Made by a program: the position numbers and the translations under genes
Source of the DNA: Streptomyces cellulosae
Lineage (GTDB): Bacteria > Actinomycetota > Actinomycetes > Streptomycetales > Streptomycetaceae
Assembly: GCF_000721105.1 (NCBI RefSeq)
Contig: NZ_JOEV01000004.1
Location: forward strand, 124,001 to 188,000
Direction of reading: 5' to 3'
Length of the DNA stretch: 64,000 nt
Notes under the pieces: generated by a model
Databases searched by the model: none
What the model saw: the letters and a program-made list of their open reading frames with translations, nothing else
Told to the model about the DNA's origin: nothing
Shown: positions 1 to 8,662 of the stretch, one piece after another
Numbering within the stretch: position 1 is the stretch's first letter
Layout: each line of letters begins with the position of its first letter

Positions 1-293
1 CCGTCGCCACCCCCGGCCATGCCGACGGCCACACCTGCTACCACCTGCGGACCCCGGCCTACCAGGCACTCTTCTCCGGCGACTGCGTCTTCACCGGGGG
101 ACGCATCTCGTTGCAGAATCTGCATGACTGCCGCGTGCCCGCGTACGCGGGCAGTCTGACCCGACTGGCCGCGCTCGACGTCGACGCGCTCTTCCCCGGC
201 CACCACGAGGTCTCACTCGCCCGTGCCGGGAGGCACCTGACCACCGCCCGCGACGCCGTCGCCCGCGGCCTGCTGCCGAGGAGTACGACATGA
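1..293 (+). CDS. MBL-fold metallo-hydrolase, C-terminal part (5' end outside window)
   Basis: This is an open frame that begins before base 1, so only about 96 C-terminal residues are present. They include TPGHADGHTCYH (the metal-binding GHxxGH-type loop), LFSGDCVF (metal-bridging Asp) and LFPGHHE (the last metal-ligand His). These are the hallmarks of the glyoxalase II-like branch of the metallo-beta-lactamase superfamily. The substrate cannot be deduced. The stop codon overlaps the start of the IclR regulator gene by ATGA, so the two genes are translationally coupled and the regulator probably controls this operon. The family assignment is firm. The specific reaction (thioester, sulfur or lactone hydrolysis) is open. 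Confidence 0.8.
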   Translation, partial: VATPGHADGHTCYHLRTPAYQALFSGDCVFTGGRISLQNLHDCRVPAYAGSLTRLAALDVDALFPGHHEVSLARAGRHLTTARDAVARGLLPRSTT

Positions 294-1108
294 CCGCACC
301 GGTCCGCCGCAACCAGGCCACGTCGCTGCGCCGCGCGCTCACCGTCCTCGAGCACATCCGCGACCACGCCGGGTCGGGCCGGGGCATGTCCCTGACGCGG
401 ATCGCGGAGGATCTCGGCATCAGCAAGAGCACGGTGCTGCGCCTGACCTCTCCCTTCATGGAGTCCGATCTGCTGGTCCGGGACCGCGAGACCGGCTGGT
501 TCCGGCTCGGCCACGGCACCCTGCGGCTCGGTCAGGCCTACCTCTCCTCGCTCGACCTGCGGACCGTCGCCGCGGAACCGCTCCGGCTGCTCCAGCACAC
601 GGTGGGAGAGACCTGCCACCTCGTCGTCTACGAGCCGCCCGACGTCGTCTACATCGACAAGGTCGAGAACGAGACCAACGTGCGCATGGGCTCCCGCATC
701 GGCAGCCGCGTTCCCGCCTACCGGACCGCCGTCGGCAAGGCCATCCTCGCCTGGCTCGGCGAGGAGGCGTTCCGTGTCGTCGTCGCCGCCGGGATGCCCC
801 CGGTCACCGTGCACACGGTCACCGACGCCGAACGGCTGCGCCGCGAACTCGACCGGGTGCGGCGCCGGGGCTACGCGATCGACGACCGGGAGAACGAACC
901 GGAGGTGCGGTGCGTCGCCGCGCCGGTCTTCGATCACACCGACGCGCCGATCGGCGCCCTCAGCGTCTCCGGCCTCACCACCCGGATGACACCCGCCCGG
1001 GTCCGGGAGGTCGGGCCCGTGGTCGTCCGCACCGGCATGGAGATCTCCCATGTCCTCGGCTCGTCCCGCGTACGGGACGGCGGACAGCAGAAGGCCGCCG
1101 ACCACTGA
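290..1108 (+). CDS. IclR-family transcriptional regulator
   Basis: This 272-residue protein has the IclR layout. A winged helix-turn-helix occupies about residues 9-75, with ISKSTVLRL as the recognition helix. A GAF-like effector domain covers about 90-260 and contains the family-typical VVYIDKVE and GSRVPAYRTAVGKAILAW. IclR proteins bind small carbon compounds and regulate catabolic genes. The ligand here is unknown. The ATG overlaps the stop of the upstream MBL hydrolase gene, so the two are co-expressed. The gene for an unrecognised enzyme-like protein follows after a 66-bp gap and may be a target. Confidence 0.9.
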   Translation: MTAPVRRNQATSLRRALTVLEHIRDHAGSGRGMSLTRIAEDLGISKSTVLRLTSPFMESDLLVRDRETGWFRLGHGTLRLGQAYLSSLDLRTVAAEPLRLLQHTVGETCHLVVYEPPDVVYIDKVENETNVRMGSRIGSRVPAYRTAVGKAILAWLGEEAFRVVVAAGMPPVTVHTVTDAERLRRELDRVRRRGYAIDDRENEPEVRCVAAPVFDHTDAPIGALSVSGLTTRMTPARVREVGPVVVRTGMEISHVLGSSRVRDGGQQKAADH

Positions 1109-1174
1109 GGGCCACCGCGCCGCCGCCCCCTCACACCTCGCCCACGCCCGCGCCCGGAAAGCGACAGGAAGCCC

Positions 1175-2461
1175 ATGCACACCACCTCGCGGACGGAACC
1201 GACGCGCCCGGCGCCGCAGGCCGTGCCGCCCGTGCCGTCTGCCTCCTCCGTCTACACCTTCGTCGAGGACATCCGCGCGGAGGGCACGGACGCCGTCCTC
1301 GACCGGGTGCTCGGCAGGTACGGCTGCGACACCCTGACGGTCGCCGCCGCCTACCACCGCGCCCGCGACGTCACCCCGCACGGCCCCGCCCGGGTCACCT
1401 TGCGGCAGGACGGCACCCACGTCCCGCCGCCGGCCGATCTGTTCGACGGGCTGCGCCTGAGGCCGCCGGTGCAGCCGGGCGCCGAGCGGGAGCCACTGCG
1501 CGAACTGCGCCGCCGTACGGCCGAACGCGGCGCCGCGCTGCACGGCTGGACCGTCTTCCTGCACAACACCACCCTCGGCCTCGCGCACCCCGATGTCACG
1601 CAGGAGAACTGCTTCGGCGACCACGCGGCTCCGGCCGATCTGTGCCCAGCCAACCCGGACGTCCGGGCGTACGCCGTCGCACTCGCCCGTTCCGTTGCCC
1701 GCCAGGGCGTGGACGCGGTGGTGTCCGAGTCGCTCCACTTCGGCTCCTTCGGTCACGGCTACCACCACGAGCGCAGCTTCGTGCCGCTCGGCCCGGTGGA
1801 GGAGTTCCTGCTCGGCCTGTGCTTCTGCTCGCACTGCGTGCGGCGCGCAGACAGCGCGGGAGTGGACTGTGCCGCCGCACGCGCCGGGGCCGCACGGACC
1901 GTCGTCCGGCTGTTCGAGGGCGCGGACCCGCTGCCGGGCGCCCTCGCCCCCGGCGCACTCGCCGACGCGGCCGGGGAGTCCGTCGCCGCGTACGCGCGTA
2001 CGCGCTGCGACACCGTCACCTCACTCGCCGCCGCCGTGGCCGACGCCGTGGCGAGCGAGGGGTCCCGGCTGGTCTTCCTCGATCTGACCGGCGCCGTGAA
2101 GGGCTACGCGGACGGCCTGCCGACCGGCCCGCTCGCGGCCGAGGAGGCCTGGCGGGTCGGCGTCGACCCGGCGGCGGTCGGAGCCGTCGTCCCTGGCTAC
2201 GCCGTCCTCGCCTACGCCCGCGACCCGCACCGGGTCGCGGCCGACACCGCCGCCTACCGGGCCGTTCTCCCGGACACCTGCGCCCTGCGGACCGTACTGC
2301 GCCCCGGTGCGCCGGACACCGCGTCCGCCGCCGCGCTGGCGGAGAAGACCGCGGCGGCCACCGGTCCCGGACGGGCGGACGCGGTGGACTTCTACCACTA
2401 CGGTCTGCTCCCGTACTCCGTGCTGGACCGCATTCCCACGGCACTCCAAGCGCGCGGCTGA
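1175..2461 (+). CDS. Conserved protein of unknown function, possibly TIM-barrel enzyme
   Basis: I do not recognise this 428-residue protein by name. The alternation of predicted strands and helices, with acidic residues at strand ends (for example AVVSESLHFGSFGHG near residues 181-195), suggests a TIM barrel like those of glycoside hydrolases, but this is inference. Two motifs look functional: HGYHHER at 194-200 and CFCSHC at 216-221, a possible metal or redox site. There is no signal peptide, so the protein is likely cytoplasmic. An AGGAA ribosome site lies just before the ATG. The MBL hydrolase and IclR genes lie directly upstream on the same strand, which suggests a small catabolic unit. 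Confidence 0.7.
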   Translation: MHTTSRTEPTRPAPQAVPPVPSASSVYTFVEDIRAEGTDAVLDRVLGRYGCDTLTVAAAYHRARDVTPHGPARVTLRQDGTHVPPPADLFDGLRLRPPVQPGAEREPLRELRRRTAERGAALHGWTVFLHNTTLGLAHPDVTQENCFGDHAAPADLCPANPDVRAYAVALARSVARQGVDAVVSESLHFGSFGHGYHHERSFVPLGPVEEFLLGLCFCSHCVRRADSAGVDCAAARAGAARTVVRLFEGADPLPGALAPGALADAAGESVAAYARTRCDTVTSLAAAVADAVASEGSRLVFLDLTGAVKGYADGLPTGPLAAEEAWRVGVDPAAVGAVVPGYAVLAYARDPHRVAADTAAYRAVLPDTCALRTVLRPGAPDTASAAALAEKTAAATGPGRADAVDFYHYGLLPYSVLDRIPTALQARG

Positions 2462-2574
2462 CGCCACGCGGGCAAGCCGGCCGAACCCGGCCTGTTCGGG
2501 TTCTTCGGGTCCTTGCGGTCCTTCGGCGAGGTCCCGGTGATTGCCGACCCGGCGGGCAGGGCACCCGGGGCGCT

Positions 2575-3486
2575 GTGCCGGAGCGATCGCGGATCCTGCT
2601 GACGGGGTGGTTCAGTTTCCTGGACGGGGAGGCGACCGCCGGGGACGTGCTGGCGCTGCACCGGGTGCAGGAGGTGCTGCGGCGGGCGGGGCTGGACCAG
2701 GAGGTCGCCTGGAGTCCGGGCTTCCGGCCCGCCGGACCGCATCTGGCACAGGTCCGCCCCGAGGACTACTCCCATCTGGTGTTCGTCTGCGGTCCGCTGC
2801 ACGGGCCGCAGATCGAGGAGCTGCACCGGCGGTTCGCGCACTGCGTCCGGATCGCCGTGGGCACCTCCGTCGTCGACGCCGGCAGCCCCGCCGTCTCCGG
2901 CTTCCACCGGGTGCTGGCGCGGGACGCCCCGGACACCGATCCCACGACGGACCTGGCGGCCCGTGCTCCCGCCCCTCCCTCCCGGCCCGTCGTCGGGGTG
3001 ATCCTCACCCACGGCCAGCGCGAGTACGGAACGCGCCGACGGCACGAGCGGGTCGCCGACGAGGTGACGCGCTGGCTGTCCGGCCGGGACTGCGCGCGCC
3101 TGGAACTGGAGACCCGGCTCGACGTGCACGACTGGCGGCTGAGCGCGACCCCCGCCCAGTTGGAGGCCGTGCTCTCCCGGCTCGACCTGGTCGTCACCGA
3201 CCGGCTGCACGGAATGGTGCTCGCCCTGCGGGCGGGGGTTCCGGCGGTGGCCGTCGACCCGGTCGAGGGCGGCGCCAAGGTGACGGCGCAGGCGCGCGCC
3301 TGCGGCTGGCCCGCGCTGGTGCCGGCCGAACGGCTCGACGCGTCGACGCTGGACCGCTGGTGGGACTGGTGCGGGAGCGCCGGCCGCGTCCTCGCCCGGG
3401 ACATCGGTGCCCGGTTCCGTCAGGATGCCGCGTCGGACGGCGCGGACGGTCTCCTCCAGGCCCTCGCCCCGCACTCCACCCGTTAG
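2575..3486 (+). CDS. Polysaccharide pyruvyl transferase family protein
   Basis: This protein of about 303 residues resembles the polysaccharide pyruvyl transferase (CsaB/WcaK-like) family, which adds pyruvate ketals to cell-surface sugars. Visible signs are an N-terminal RILLTGWFSF strand, the central LVFVCGPLHGPQI, and the C-terminal LVVTDRLHGMVLALRAGVP, the conserved nucleotide/sugar-binding 'TDRLHG' block of the family. The GTG at 2575 is chosen because the family-like sequence begins there. The frame is open much further upstream, but that part is the shadow of another gene. The ribosome site is weak. Its position 0.5 kb from the large glycosyltransferase operon, transcribed convergently, fits a role in decorating the same glycan, though this is inference. 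Confidence 0.75.
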   Translation: MPERSRILLTGWFSFLDGEATAGDVLALHRVQEVLRRAGLDQEVAWSPGFRPAGPHLAQVRPEDYSHLVFVCGPLHGPQIEELHRRFAHCVRIAVGTSVVDAGSPAVSGFHRVLARDAPDTDPTTDLAARAPAPPSRPVVGVILTHGQREYGTRRRHERVADEVTRWLSGRDCARLELETRLDVHDWRLSATPAQLEAVLSRLDLVVTDRLHGMVLALRAGVPAVAVDPVEGGAKVTAQARACGWPALVPAERLDASTLDRWWDWCGSAGRVLARDIGARFRQDAASDGADGLLQALAPHSTR

Positions 3487-3544
3487 TCGGGCGCGTGTCG
3501 GGGCACCCGGGTCATATCCCCCGCGGCCGCGACGAGGAGAGACA

Positions 3545-3859
3545 GTGACGACCGGCCCACTCCACGATGACGAGCGGCACATCCTCGACGAGATGGAGCG
3601 TGCCCTGCGCCGCGACCGCCGTCTCGACCGGCGGATGCGCACCTTGGGCCGACGCCGGCGTCGGCGACCCGTGTTGGCCCGCGTGGCGGGCTATCGTCCG
3701 CGCCCGTGGACCGTCGCGCTGCTTCTGGTGGTCTCCGTCGCCCTCATGGCGGCCGGCATCGACACCTCGGAGCCGGCGGTGATCTGGGCCTTCGCCACCG
3801 TCTGGCCGGTGACGCTGTATGCGGGGTTCAGGTTGCTCTGCAAGTGGACGGAGCCCTGA
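3545..3859 (+). CDS. DUF3040-type small membrane protein
   Basis: This 104-residue protein starts at a GTG preceded by GAGGAGAG. It has an acidic/basic helix at the N-terminus (DDERHILDEMERALRRD), typical of actinobacterial DUF3040 proteins, then a very basic patch and two hydrophobic segments at roughly residues 56-75 and 78-98. It is probably an inner-membrane protein with its N-terminus in the cytoplasm. No enzymatic motif is seen and the function of the family is unknown. It ends 125 bp before the convergent end of the glycosyltransferase operon. Confidence 0.75.
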   Translation: MTTGPLHDDERHILDEMERALRRDRRLDRRMRTLGRRRRRRPVLARVAGYRPRPWTVALLLVVSVALMAAGIDTSEPAVIWAFATVWPVTLYAGFRLLCKWTEP

Positions 3860-3984
3860 GCGGCGACCGGGTCCTGAGGGACAAGGACGGGGGCTGAGCG
3901 CCCCGGCAGCCATGTCAGGGGCCAGGGGCGGTCGTGTCAGGTCCGTGCACCCGTGCACGAGAGCGCTCACGAGCGCGGCCCCGC

Positions 3985-4881
3985 TCAGCCCGTGTAGCGG
4001 CGTGCGGTGGACCGGCGTTGGGGATCCTCCAGCATCCGCAGCCGGGACTCGACCTCGCTCGGCAGCACCCGTCGTTCGCGCAGCACCCACGGCAGCGCGG
4101 CGGTGGCCTCGGCGAAGGCGCGCAGGGACACGGTGTCGCGCGGGACGGTGCGGGCCAGGTGCACGGTGCGGCGCAGGGCGCGGCCGGCCGGGCGGCGCAG
4201 CCAGGTGAACCACAGCGTGTTGCGGATGCCGTGGGCCCGGCGCAGTGTGGCGTCCCTGACCACCGACGGGTGGTGATGGACCGTCAGGTGATCGGCGTAC
4301 GTCAGCCACCAGCCGTCGCCCGCGAGGTCCGCGGCGAGCAGCTCCTCCTCTCCGCCGAGCCACAGCCGGGGGTGGAAGCCGCCCGCGGCGCGGAAGGCGT
4401 CGGACCGCAGGACGGTCGCCGCGGCCAGGAAGGAACCGAGGGCCGGGCCGGGCAGCCAACTCGGCCGGGGCAGAGGTGAGTCGCGCAGTTCGGTGACGAT
4501 CGGGTCCTCGGTGCCGTCCGGTTCGACGACGATACGTGCCGTGACGGCGCCCAGCGCGGGGTGCCGGTCGAGCAGGTCGGCGGCCCCGGACAGCGAGCCG
4601 GGCGCCCACCAGGAGTCGTCGTCGCAGAAGGCCACGTAGGGCGTGTGCACGTGGCGCATGGCCAGGTTGCGGCCGACGGCGCCGAGGTTGCGGCCGGGGC
4701 GCAGCAGCAGCACCTCGGGGTGGTGTCTGGTGACGGCGTCGGCGGTGCCGTCGGTGGAGGCGTTGTCGGTGACGATCACCCGGGGGCGCTCCGGCAGTTC
4801 GGCCAGCCGGTCGAGGGTGCGCAGCAGTTCGGGGCAACGGTTGTGGGTGATGACGACGACGGTGGTGCGGGGGTCGGTCAT
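3985..4881 (-). CDS. Glycosyltransferase family 2
   Basis: This 298-residue GT-A fold glycosyltransferase is the last gene of the sugar operon. Its N-terminus TTVVVITHNRCPELLRTL and the VTDNASTDGT nucleotide-binding segment are typical of GT2. FCDDDSWW holds the metal-binding DXD residues, and GGEEELLAADL is the acceptor/catalytic acidic block. It is strongly similar in layout to the protein encoded immediately upstream in the operon (4878-5765), suggesting a duplication followed by specialisation for successive sugars. The two genes overlap by ATGA. The enzyme should use a nucleotide sugar at the cytoplasmic side. Donor and acceptor are unknown. Confidence 0.9.
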   Translation of the reverse strand: MTDPRTTVVVITHNRCPELLRTLDRLAELPERPRVIVTDNASTDGTADAVTRHHPEVLLLRPGRNLGAVGRNLAMRHVHTPYVAFCDDDSWWAPGSLSGAADLLDRHPALGAVTARIVVEPDGTEDPIVTELRDSPLPRPSWLPGPALGSFLAAATVLRSDAFRAAGGFHPRLWLGGEEELLAADLAGDGWWLTYADHLTVHHHPSVVRDATLRRAHGIRNTLWFTWLRRPAGRALRRTVHLARTVPRDTVSLRAFAEATAALPWVLRERRVLPSEVESRLRMLEDPQRRSTARRYTG

Positions 4882-5765
4882 ACCGTCGCTCCGATGTCCG
4901 CGGTGTCCAGGGAGTCCAGAGTGCGGGCGGCTCGTTCGACCTGCAGGGGCAGTGGCCTGCGGGCCACCAGGGCGGCGGGCAGACGTGCGAGGGTCTCGCG
5001 CAGGGCATGTCGGGCATGGGGGTCATGACGGGCCTCGCCGGCCAGGTCGCGGGTGCGGGCGAACGCGTGGGGCAGCGGGCGGCGCAGCCATGCGGTGAGC
5101 AGGGCGTTGCGGCGGACGGTGGCCGAGCGGCCGGTGCGGGGCCTGGGGTCCGGGTGGTGGTGCGCGACCACCTCGGGGCAGTGGGTGACACCCCAGCCGC
5201 GGGCGGCGAGGTCGTAGGCGAGCAGGGTCTCCTCCGCCCCGAAGAACAGCAGCGGGTGGAAGCCGCCGGCGTCCAGGTACGCCTCACGGCGGACGACGGA
5301 GGCGCAGGCGAGAAAGCCGAGGACCTGTGAGCCGGGGAGGTCTGTCGCCGGGCCCAGGGGTGACGCGGCGAGCAGGTCGTTGAGCGGGTCGGGTTCGGCG
5401 ACGGGGCCGACCAGGGTGCGCGCGGAGAGCAGACCGAGTCGCGGGTGGGCGTCGAACAGGTCGGCGGCACGGCTCAGTGCGCCCGGCGCCCACCACGAGT
5501 CGTCGTCGCTGAACGCCACGTACGGAGTGCCCAGAGCGCGCACGCCGTCCGTGCGGGCGAGGGCTCCACGGTTGAACGGGAGGCGCACCACGTGTACGTG
5601 GGGGAAGTCGCGGGCGAGCAGCTCGCGGGTGCCGTCGGTGGAGGCGTTGTCGACGACGACGACCGGCGGCCGCTCGGGGAGGTCGAGGAGGTGGCGGAGG
5701 GTACGGGCGAGCGAGGGCGCGCGGTCGCGGGTGGCGATGACGACGCCGACGGATGCTTGGGTCAT
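4878..5765 (-). CDS. Glycosyltransferase family 2
   Basis: This 295-residue GT2 enzyme starts at the ATG that overlaps the stop of the upstream GT9 gene (ATGA). The frame stays open further upstream, but that stretch is inside the GT9 gene. Motifs: VGVVIATRDRAPSL at the N-terminus, VVDNASTDGT, the DXD-type FSDDDSWW, and FGAEETLLAYDL. It is a paralogue of the next gene in the operon (3985-4881), with the same length and matching motif spacing. The pair probably adds consecutive residues to one glycan. There are no membrane segments, so action on a lipid-linked or soluble acceptor in the cytoplasm is likely. Confidence 0.9.
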   Translation of the reverse strand: MTQASVGVVIATRDRAPSLARTLRHLLDLPERPPVVVVDNASTDGTRELLARDFPHVHVVRLPFNRGALARTDGVRALGTPYVAFSDDDSWWAPGALSRAADLFDAHPRLGLLSARTLVGPVAEPDPLNDLLAASPLGPATDLPGSQVLGFLACASVVRREAYLDAGGFHPLLFFGAEETLLAYDLAARGWGVTHCPEVVAHHHPDPRPRTGRSATVRRNALLTAWLRRPLPHAFARTRDLAGEARHDPHARHALRETLARLPAALVARRPLPLQVERAARTLDSLDTADIGATV

Positions 5766-6715
5766 GGCGAGTCGATGAGTCGGTCGAAGGCTTCCAGGAC
5801 GTCTTCGGGGCGGATCCGCAGCAGGACCGGGTCGGTGCTGCGCCCGTGCGGGTCGCCGTCCGGGCCCGGGTGCCACAGCACCTGGTGGCGCGGGTGCGCG
5901 GGCGGGCCCCAACGGCTGGGCGGCACCGGGCCGAAGAGGGTGACGGAGGGGGCGGCGTGGGCGACGGCGAGGTGGGCGATGCCGGTGTCGCCGCTGACGA
6001 CGGCGCGGGCGTCGGCGACGAGGGCGCGGAGCCGTCCGAAGGGCAGTCCGCCGCCGAACACGTCGGTGTCGGGCAGCCGGGCCTCCTTGGCCAGCCGCGC
6101 CACCAGGTCCTCCTCGTGCGCTCCCCCGGTGACCACGACCCGGTGGCCGCGTTCGCGCAGCGCGGTGGCCACGGTGGCGTACCGGTCGACGGGCCAGCAG
6201 CGCGAGGGCGCTCCGGCGCCGGGGTGCAGGACGACCGCGCCGGGAGCCGGGGACGGGTCCGCCGGGCGGGGCAGCCGCAGGTCACTCGCGTCGGCGGGGA
6301 TGCCGTACGCATCGAGGAACCGGCACCAGCGGTCCCGTTCGTGTTCCTCGGCGTACCAGGGCGGTCCGTCGATCTCGGGTGTGTCGGGGTGCGCGAAGGC
6401 CAGGAGCCGGCCCGGACGCAGGGACTGCAGGAGCCGGTGGCTGGGCGGGCCGTTGCCGTGCAGGTCGACGGCGACGTCGGGGGGCGGGCCGGTCCAGTCG
6501 AGGCGGCGCGGTACGGCCCGGCCGGGGGCGGAGGCGGGCAGCAGCCGGTCAACCGCTCCCGTGACCGCGGCCACCGGGGCGAGTTCCTCCGGGGCGGCCA
6601 GCACCAGTTCGTGGTCCGGGAAGCCCCGGCGCAGCGCGCGCAGGGCGGGGACGCCGGCGAGGAGGTCGCCCAGGCCCAGGGCACGCAGGACCAGCAGACG
6701 GGGACGCGTCGTCAT
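5762..6715 (-). CDS. Glycosyltransferase family 9 (ADP-heptosyltransferase-like)
   Basis: This 317-residue GT-B protein of the heptosyltransferase family starts MTTRPRLLVLRALGLGDLL, the family N-terminal 'GDxL' signature. The second domain has VVLHPGAGAPSRCWP and GDTGIAHLAVAHAAPSVTLFGP, the ADP-heptose-binding region of GT9. The ATG overlaps the stop of the hldE gene (ATGA). A GT9 enzyme next to HldE and GmhA is the standard arrangement for ADP-heptose use, as in Gram-negative LPS core synthesis. Here the organism has no LPS, so the acceptor must be another glycan or metabolite. A second GT9 lies at 10820-11809. Confidence 0.88.
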   Translation of the reverse strand: MTTRPRLLVLRALGLGDLLAGVPALRALRRGFPDHELVLAAPEELAPVAAVTGAVDRLLPASAPGRAVPRRLDWTGPPPDVAVDLHGNGPPSHRLLQSLRPGRLLAFAHPDTPEIDGPPWYAEEHERDRWCRFLDAYGIPADASDLRLPRPADPSPAPGAVVLHPGAGAPSRCWPVDRYATVATALRERGHRVVVTGGAHEEDLVARLAKEARLPDTDVFGGGLPFGRLRALVADARAVVSGDTGIAHLAVAHAAPSVTLFGPVPPSRWGPPAHPRHQVLWHPGPDGDPHGRSTDPVLLRIRPEDVLEAFDRLIDSP

Positions 6716-8073
6716 CGGGCTCCTTCCCTCACCCGTGCCATCAGCGCGGTCGAGGAGCGGCCGTCGAGGTACGGGAGCAGGACCGCCTGTCCGCCCCACT
6801 CCTGGAGCAGGGCGGCCTCGGGCAGGTCGGCGCCGGAGTAGTCGCCGCCCTTCACCCAGATGTCCGGGCGCAGGTCGGCCAGCAGCCGTTCGGGGGTGTC
6901 CTCGTCGAACACGGCGACGGCGTCGACGCAGGCGAGGGCGTTGAGCACCCGGGTGCGGTCGGCCAGCGGGTTCACCGGCCGCTCCGGGCCCTTGCGCCGC
7001 CGCACCGACGCGTCCGAGTTGACGCAGACGACCAGGCAGTCGCCGAGCCGTCGGGCGGCCTGGAGCAGTCCGACGTGCCCGGCGTGCAGCAGGTCGAAGC
7101 AGCCGCCCGCGGCGACGACGGTGCCGCCGGTGGCACGGACGCGCGCGACCAGGTCGCGGGCGTCGGCGGCGTCGGTGAGGGCCGCCGGCCCGGTGTCGGC
7201 GTGCGTGACGCCCCCTGCCCCGCCGGCGCCGACGAACTCGGTCGCCGCGGTCACGGCGCCCTCGACGGCCTCACCGACCAGGGCCCCGTCGGCCAGCAGT
7301 CCGGCCGCCGTCGCGGCGAAGCGGTCGCCGGCGCCGCAGGTGTCCCCGGGATGCACGGCCCCCGCCGGGACGAGCAGCGGGTGCTCCCCGTACGACAGCA
7401 GGGCCCCGCTCGGACCGAGGGTCACCGCGACGGCGGCGACCCGCCACTGCCTCACGAGTGCGGCGGCGTCCCGGGCGGCGTCCCGCAGGGAGTTCCCGTT
7501 GCCCTCCTGGTCGGCGAACGTACGCGCCTCCGACCGGGCCGGGGAGACCAACCGGGTGCCCGGCACGGGCGGTCCGCCGCGCGGGTGTGGGTCCCAGACC
7601 AGCGGTGGCCGCTCGGCGAGAGTGTCCCGCAGGGAGTCCGCCGCCCCCCGCCCGTAGTCGGAGACCAGCACGGCGGAGGCCGAGCGGAGCGCCTCGCGGG
7701 CCTCCTCCGTGGCCTCGCGGACACGCCCCGTGCCCCGGTCCAGACGGACCACCGGGCTGCCCTGGGCCAGGACGCGGGTCTTCTCCGGGAGCGCGCCGGT
7801 CAGTGGGAGTTCGATCAACTTCAGTTCGGGAGAGAGGAGTTGGCGCAGTTCCTCGCTCGCCGGGTCGTCGCCGAGCCCGGTGACCAGGGTGACCTCGCGG
7901 CCGTCGCGTGCCGCGAGGTACGCGGTGAGGGCGCCGCCTCCCGGCCGCGTCCGCTGCGCGCAGTCCGCGACGACGGGCACGGGCGCGTCGGGGGCGAGGC
8001 GCTCGGCGGTGCCGGTCAGGTCGCGGTCCAGAAGGGCGTCGCCGACCACGACGAGGGGGGCCTTGCCGGACAC
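6712..8073 (-). CDS. hldE: Bifunctional heptose-7-phosphate kinase / heptose-1-phosphate adenylyltransferase
   Basis: This 453-residue fusion has the HldE (RfaE) order. A PfkB-family sugar kinase covers about residues 1-300, with VVGDALLDRDLTG at the start and GDTCGAGDRFAA near 243-254 (anion hole and catalytic Asp). A nucleotidyltransferase covers about 315-453, with GGCFDLLHAGHV (HxGH motif) and KGGDYSG. In known pathways the kinase makes D-glycero-D-manno-heptose 1,7-bisphosphate and, after GmhB, the second domain makes ADP-heptose. GmhA is encoded 1 bp upstream and GmhB further up in the same operon, so the whole route is present. The C-terminal WVKGGDYSGADLPE matches the family. Nucleotide preference (ADP versus other) is inferred from HldE similarity only. 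Confidence 0.9.
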   Translation of the reverse strand: MSGKAPLVVVGDALLDRDLTGTAERLAPDAPVPVVADCAQRTRPGGGALTAYLAARDGREVTLVTGLGDDPASEELRQLLSPELKLIELPLTGALPEKTRVLAQGSPVVRLDRGTGRVREATEEAREALRSASAVLVSDYGRGAADSLRDTLAERPPLVWDPHPRGGPPVPGTRLVSPARSEARTFADQEGNGNSLRDAARDAAALVRQWRVAAVAVTLGPSGALLSYGEHPLLVPAGAVHPGDTCGAGDRFAATAAGLLADGALVGEAVEGAVTAATEFVGAGGAGGVTHADTGPAALTDAADARDLVARVRATGGTVVAAGGCFDLLHAGHVGLLQAARRLGDCLVVCVNSDASVRRRKGPERPVNPLADRTRVLNALACVDAVAVFDEDTPERLLADLRPDIWVKGGDYSGADLPEAALLQEWGGQAVLLPYLDGRSSTALMARVREGAR

Positions 8074-8074
8074 G

Positions 8075-8662
8075 TCAGCTCCCCTTCCGTGCCAGGGCCG
8101 CGTCGAACGCCGCGCACACCATGTGCACGGCCACCAGGTGGAGTTCCTGGACGGTCGCGGCCGAGCCGGCGTTCACGCACAGGGCCTCGTCGCTGCCCGC
8201 GAGCAGCGGGTTCGGAGCCGCTCCGGTCAGCGCCCACACGTGCAGGCCCGCCGCGCGCGCAGCGTCGGCGGCCGACAGCAGGTTGGCGCTGGCGCCGCTG
8301 GTGGACAGCAGCATCAGCACGTCGCCGGGGCGGCCGTGAGCGCGTACCTGGCGGGCGAACACCGCGTCCACGCCGTAGTCGTTGGCGATGGCGGTCGTGC
8401 TGGAGGTGTCGGCGTGCAGGGCGATCGCCGAGAAGGCGGGCCGGTCGTCCCGGTAGCGGCCGACGAGTTCGGCCGTCAGGTGCTGGGCCTGGGCCGCGCT
8501 GCCGCCGTTGCCCGCCGCGAGCAGCCGGCCGCCGCCGCCGAGCACGGCGGCGAGCTGGTGGCCCCACCGCTCGGTGATGTGGGCGGAGGCCCGGAACGCC
8601 CCGAGGGCGTCGAGGAGTTCGTCGCAGTGCCCGACAACCGGGGATACCTCTGTACTCATCAC
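8075..8662 (-). CDS. gmhA: Phosphoheptose isomerase (SIS domain)
   Basis: This 195-residue single SIS-domain protein has the length and pattern of GmhA, which converts sedoheptulose 7-phosphate to D-glycero-D-manno-heptose 7-phosphate. GGGGRLLAAGNGGSAAQAQH and VLMLLSTSGASANLLSA are the sugar-phosphate-binding loops. The ELVGRY block follows, and LHLVAVHMVCAAFD near the C-terminus carries the His/Glu-type active-site helix. It sits immediately upstream of hldE (1-bp gap) and its start overlaps the stop of the GT4 gene (ATGA). Other SIS proteins (DiaA-like) look similar, but the heptose neighbours make GmhA the best call. Confidence 0.88.
   Translation of the reverse strand: MMSTEVSPVVGHCDELLDALGAFRASAHITERWGHQLAAVLGGGGRLLAAGNGGSAAQAQHLTAELVGRYRDDRPAFSAIALHADTSSTTAIANDYGVDAVFARQVRAHGRPGDVLMLLSTSGASANLLSAADAARAAGLHVWALTGAAPNPLLAGSDEALCVNAGSAATVQELHLVAVHMVCAAFDAALARKGS

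Noticed and set aside
910..2574. Long plus-strand open frame upstream of the pyruvyl transferase-like gene
   Set aside because: It overlaps the IclR and unknown-protein genes in another frame and gives an Arg/Pro-rich product typical of GC-rich shadow frames.
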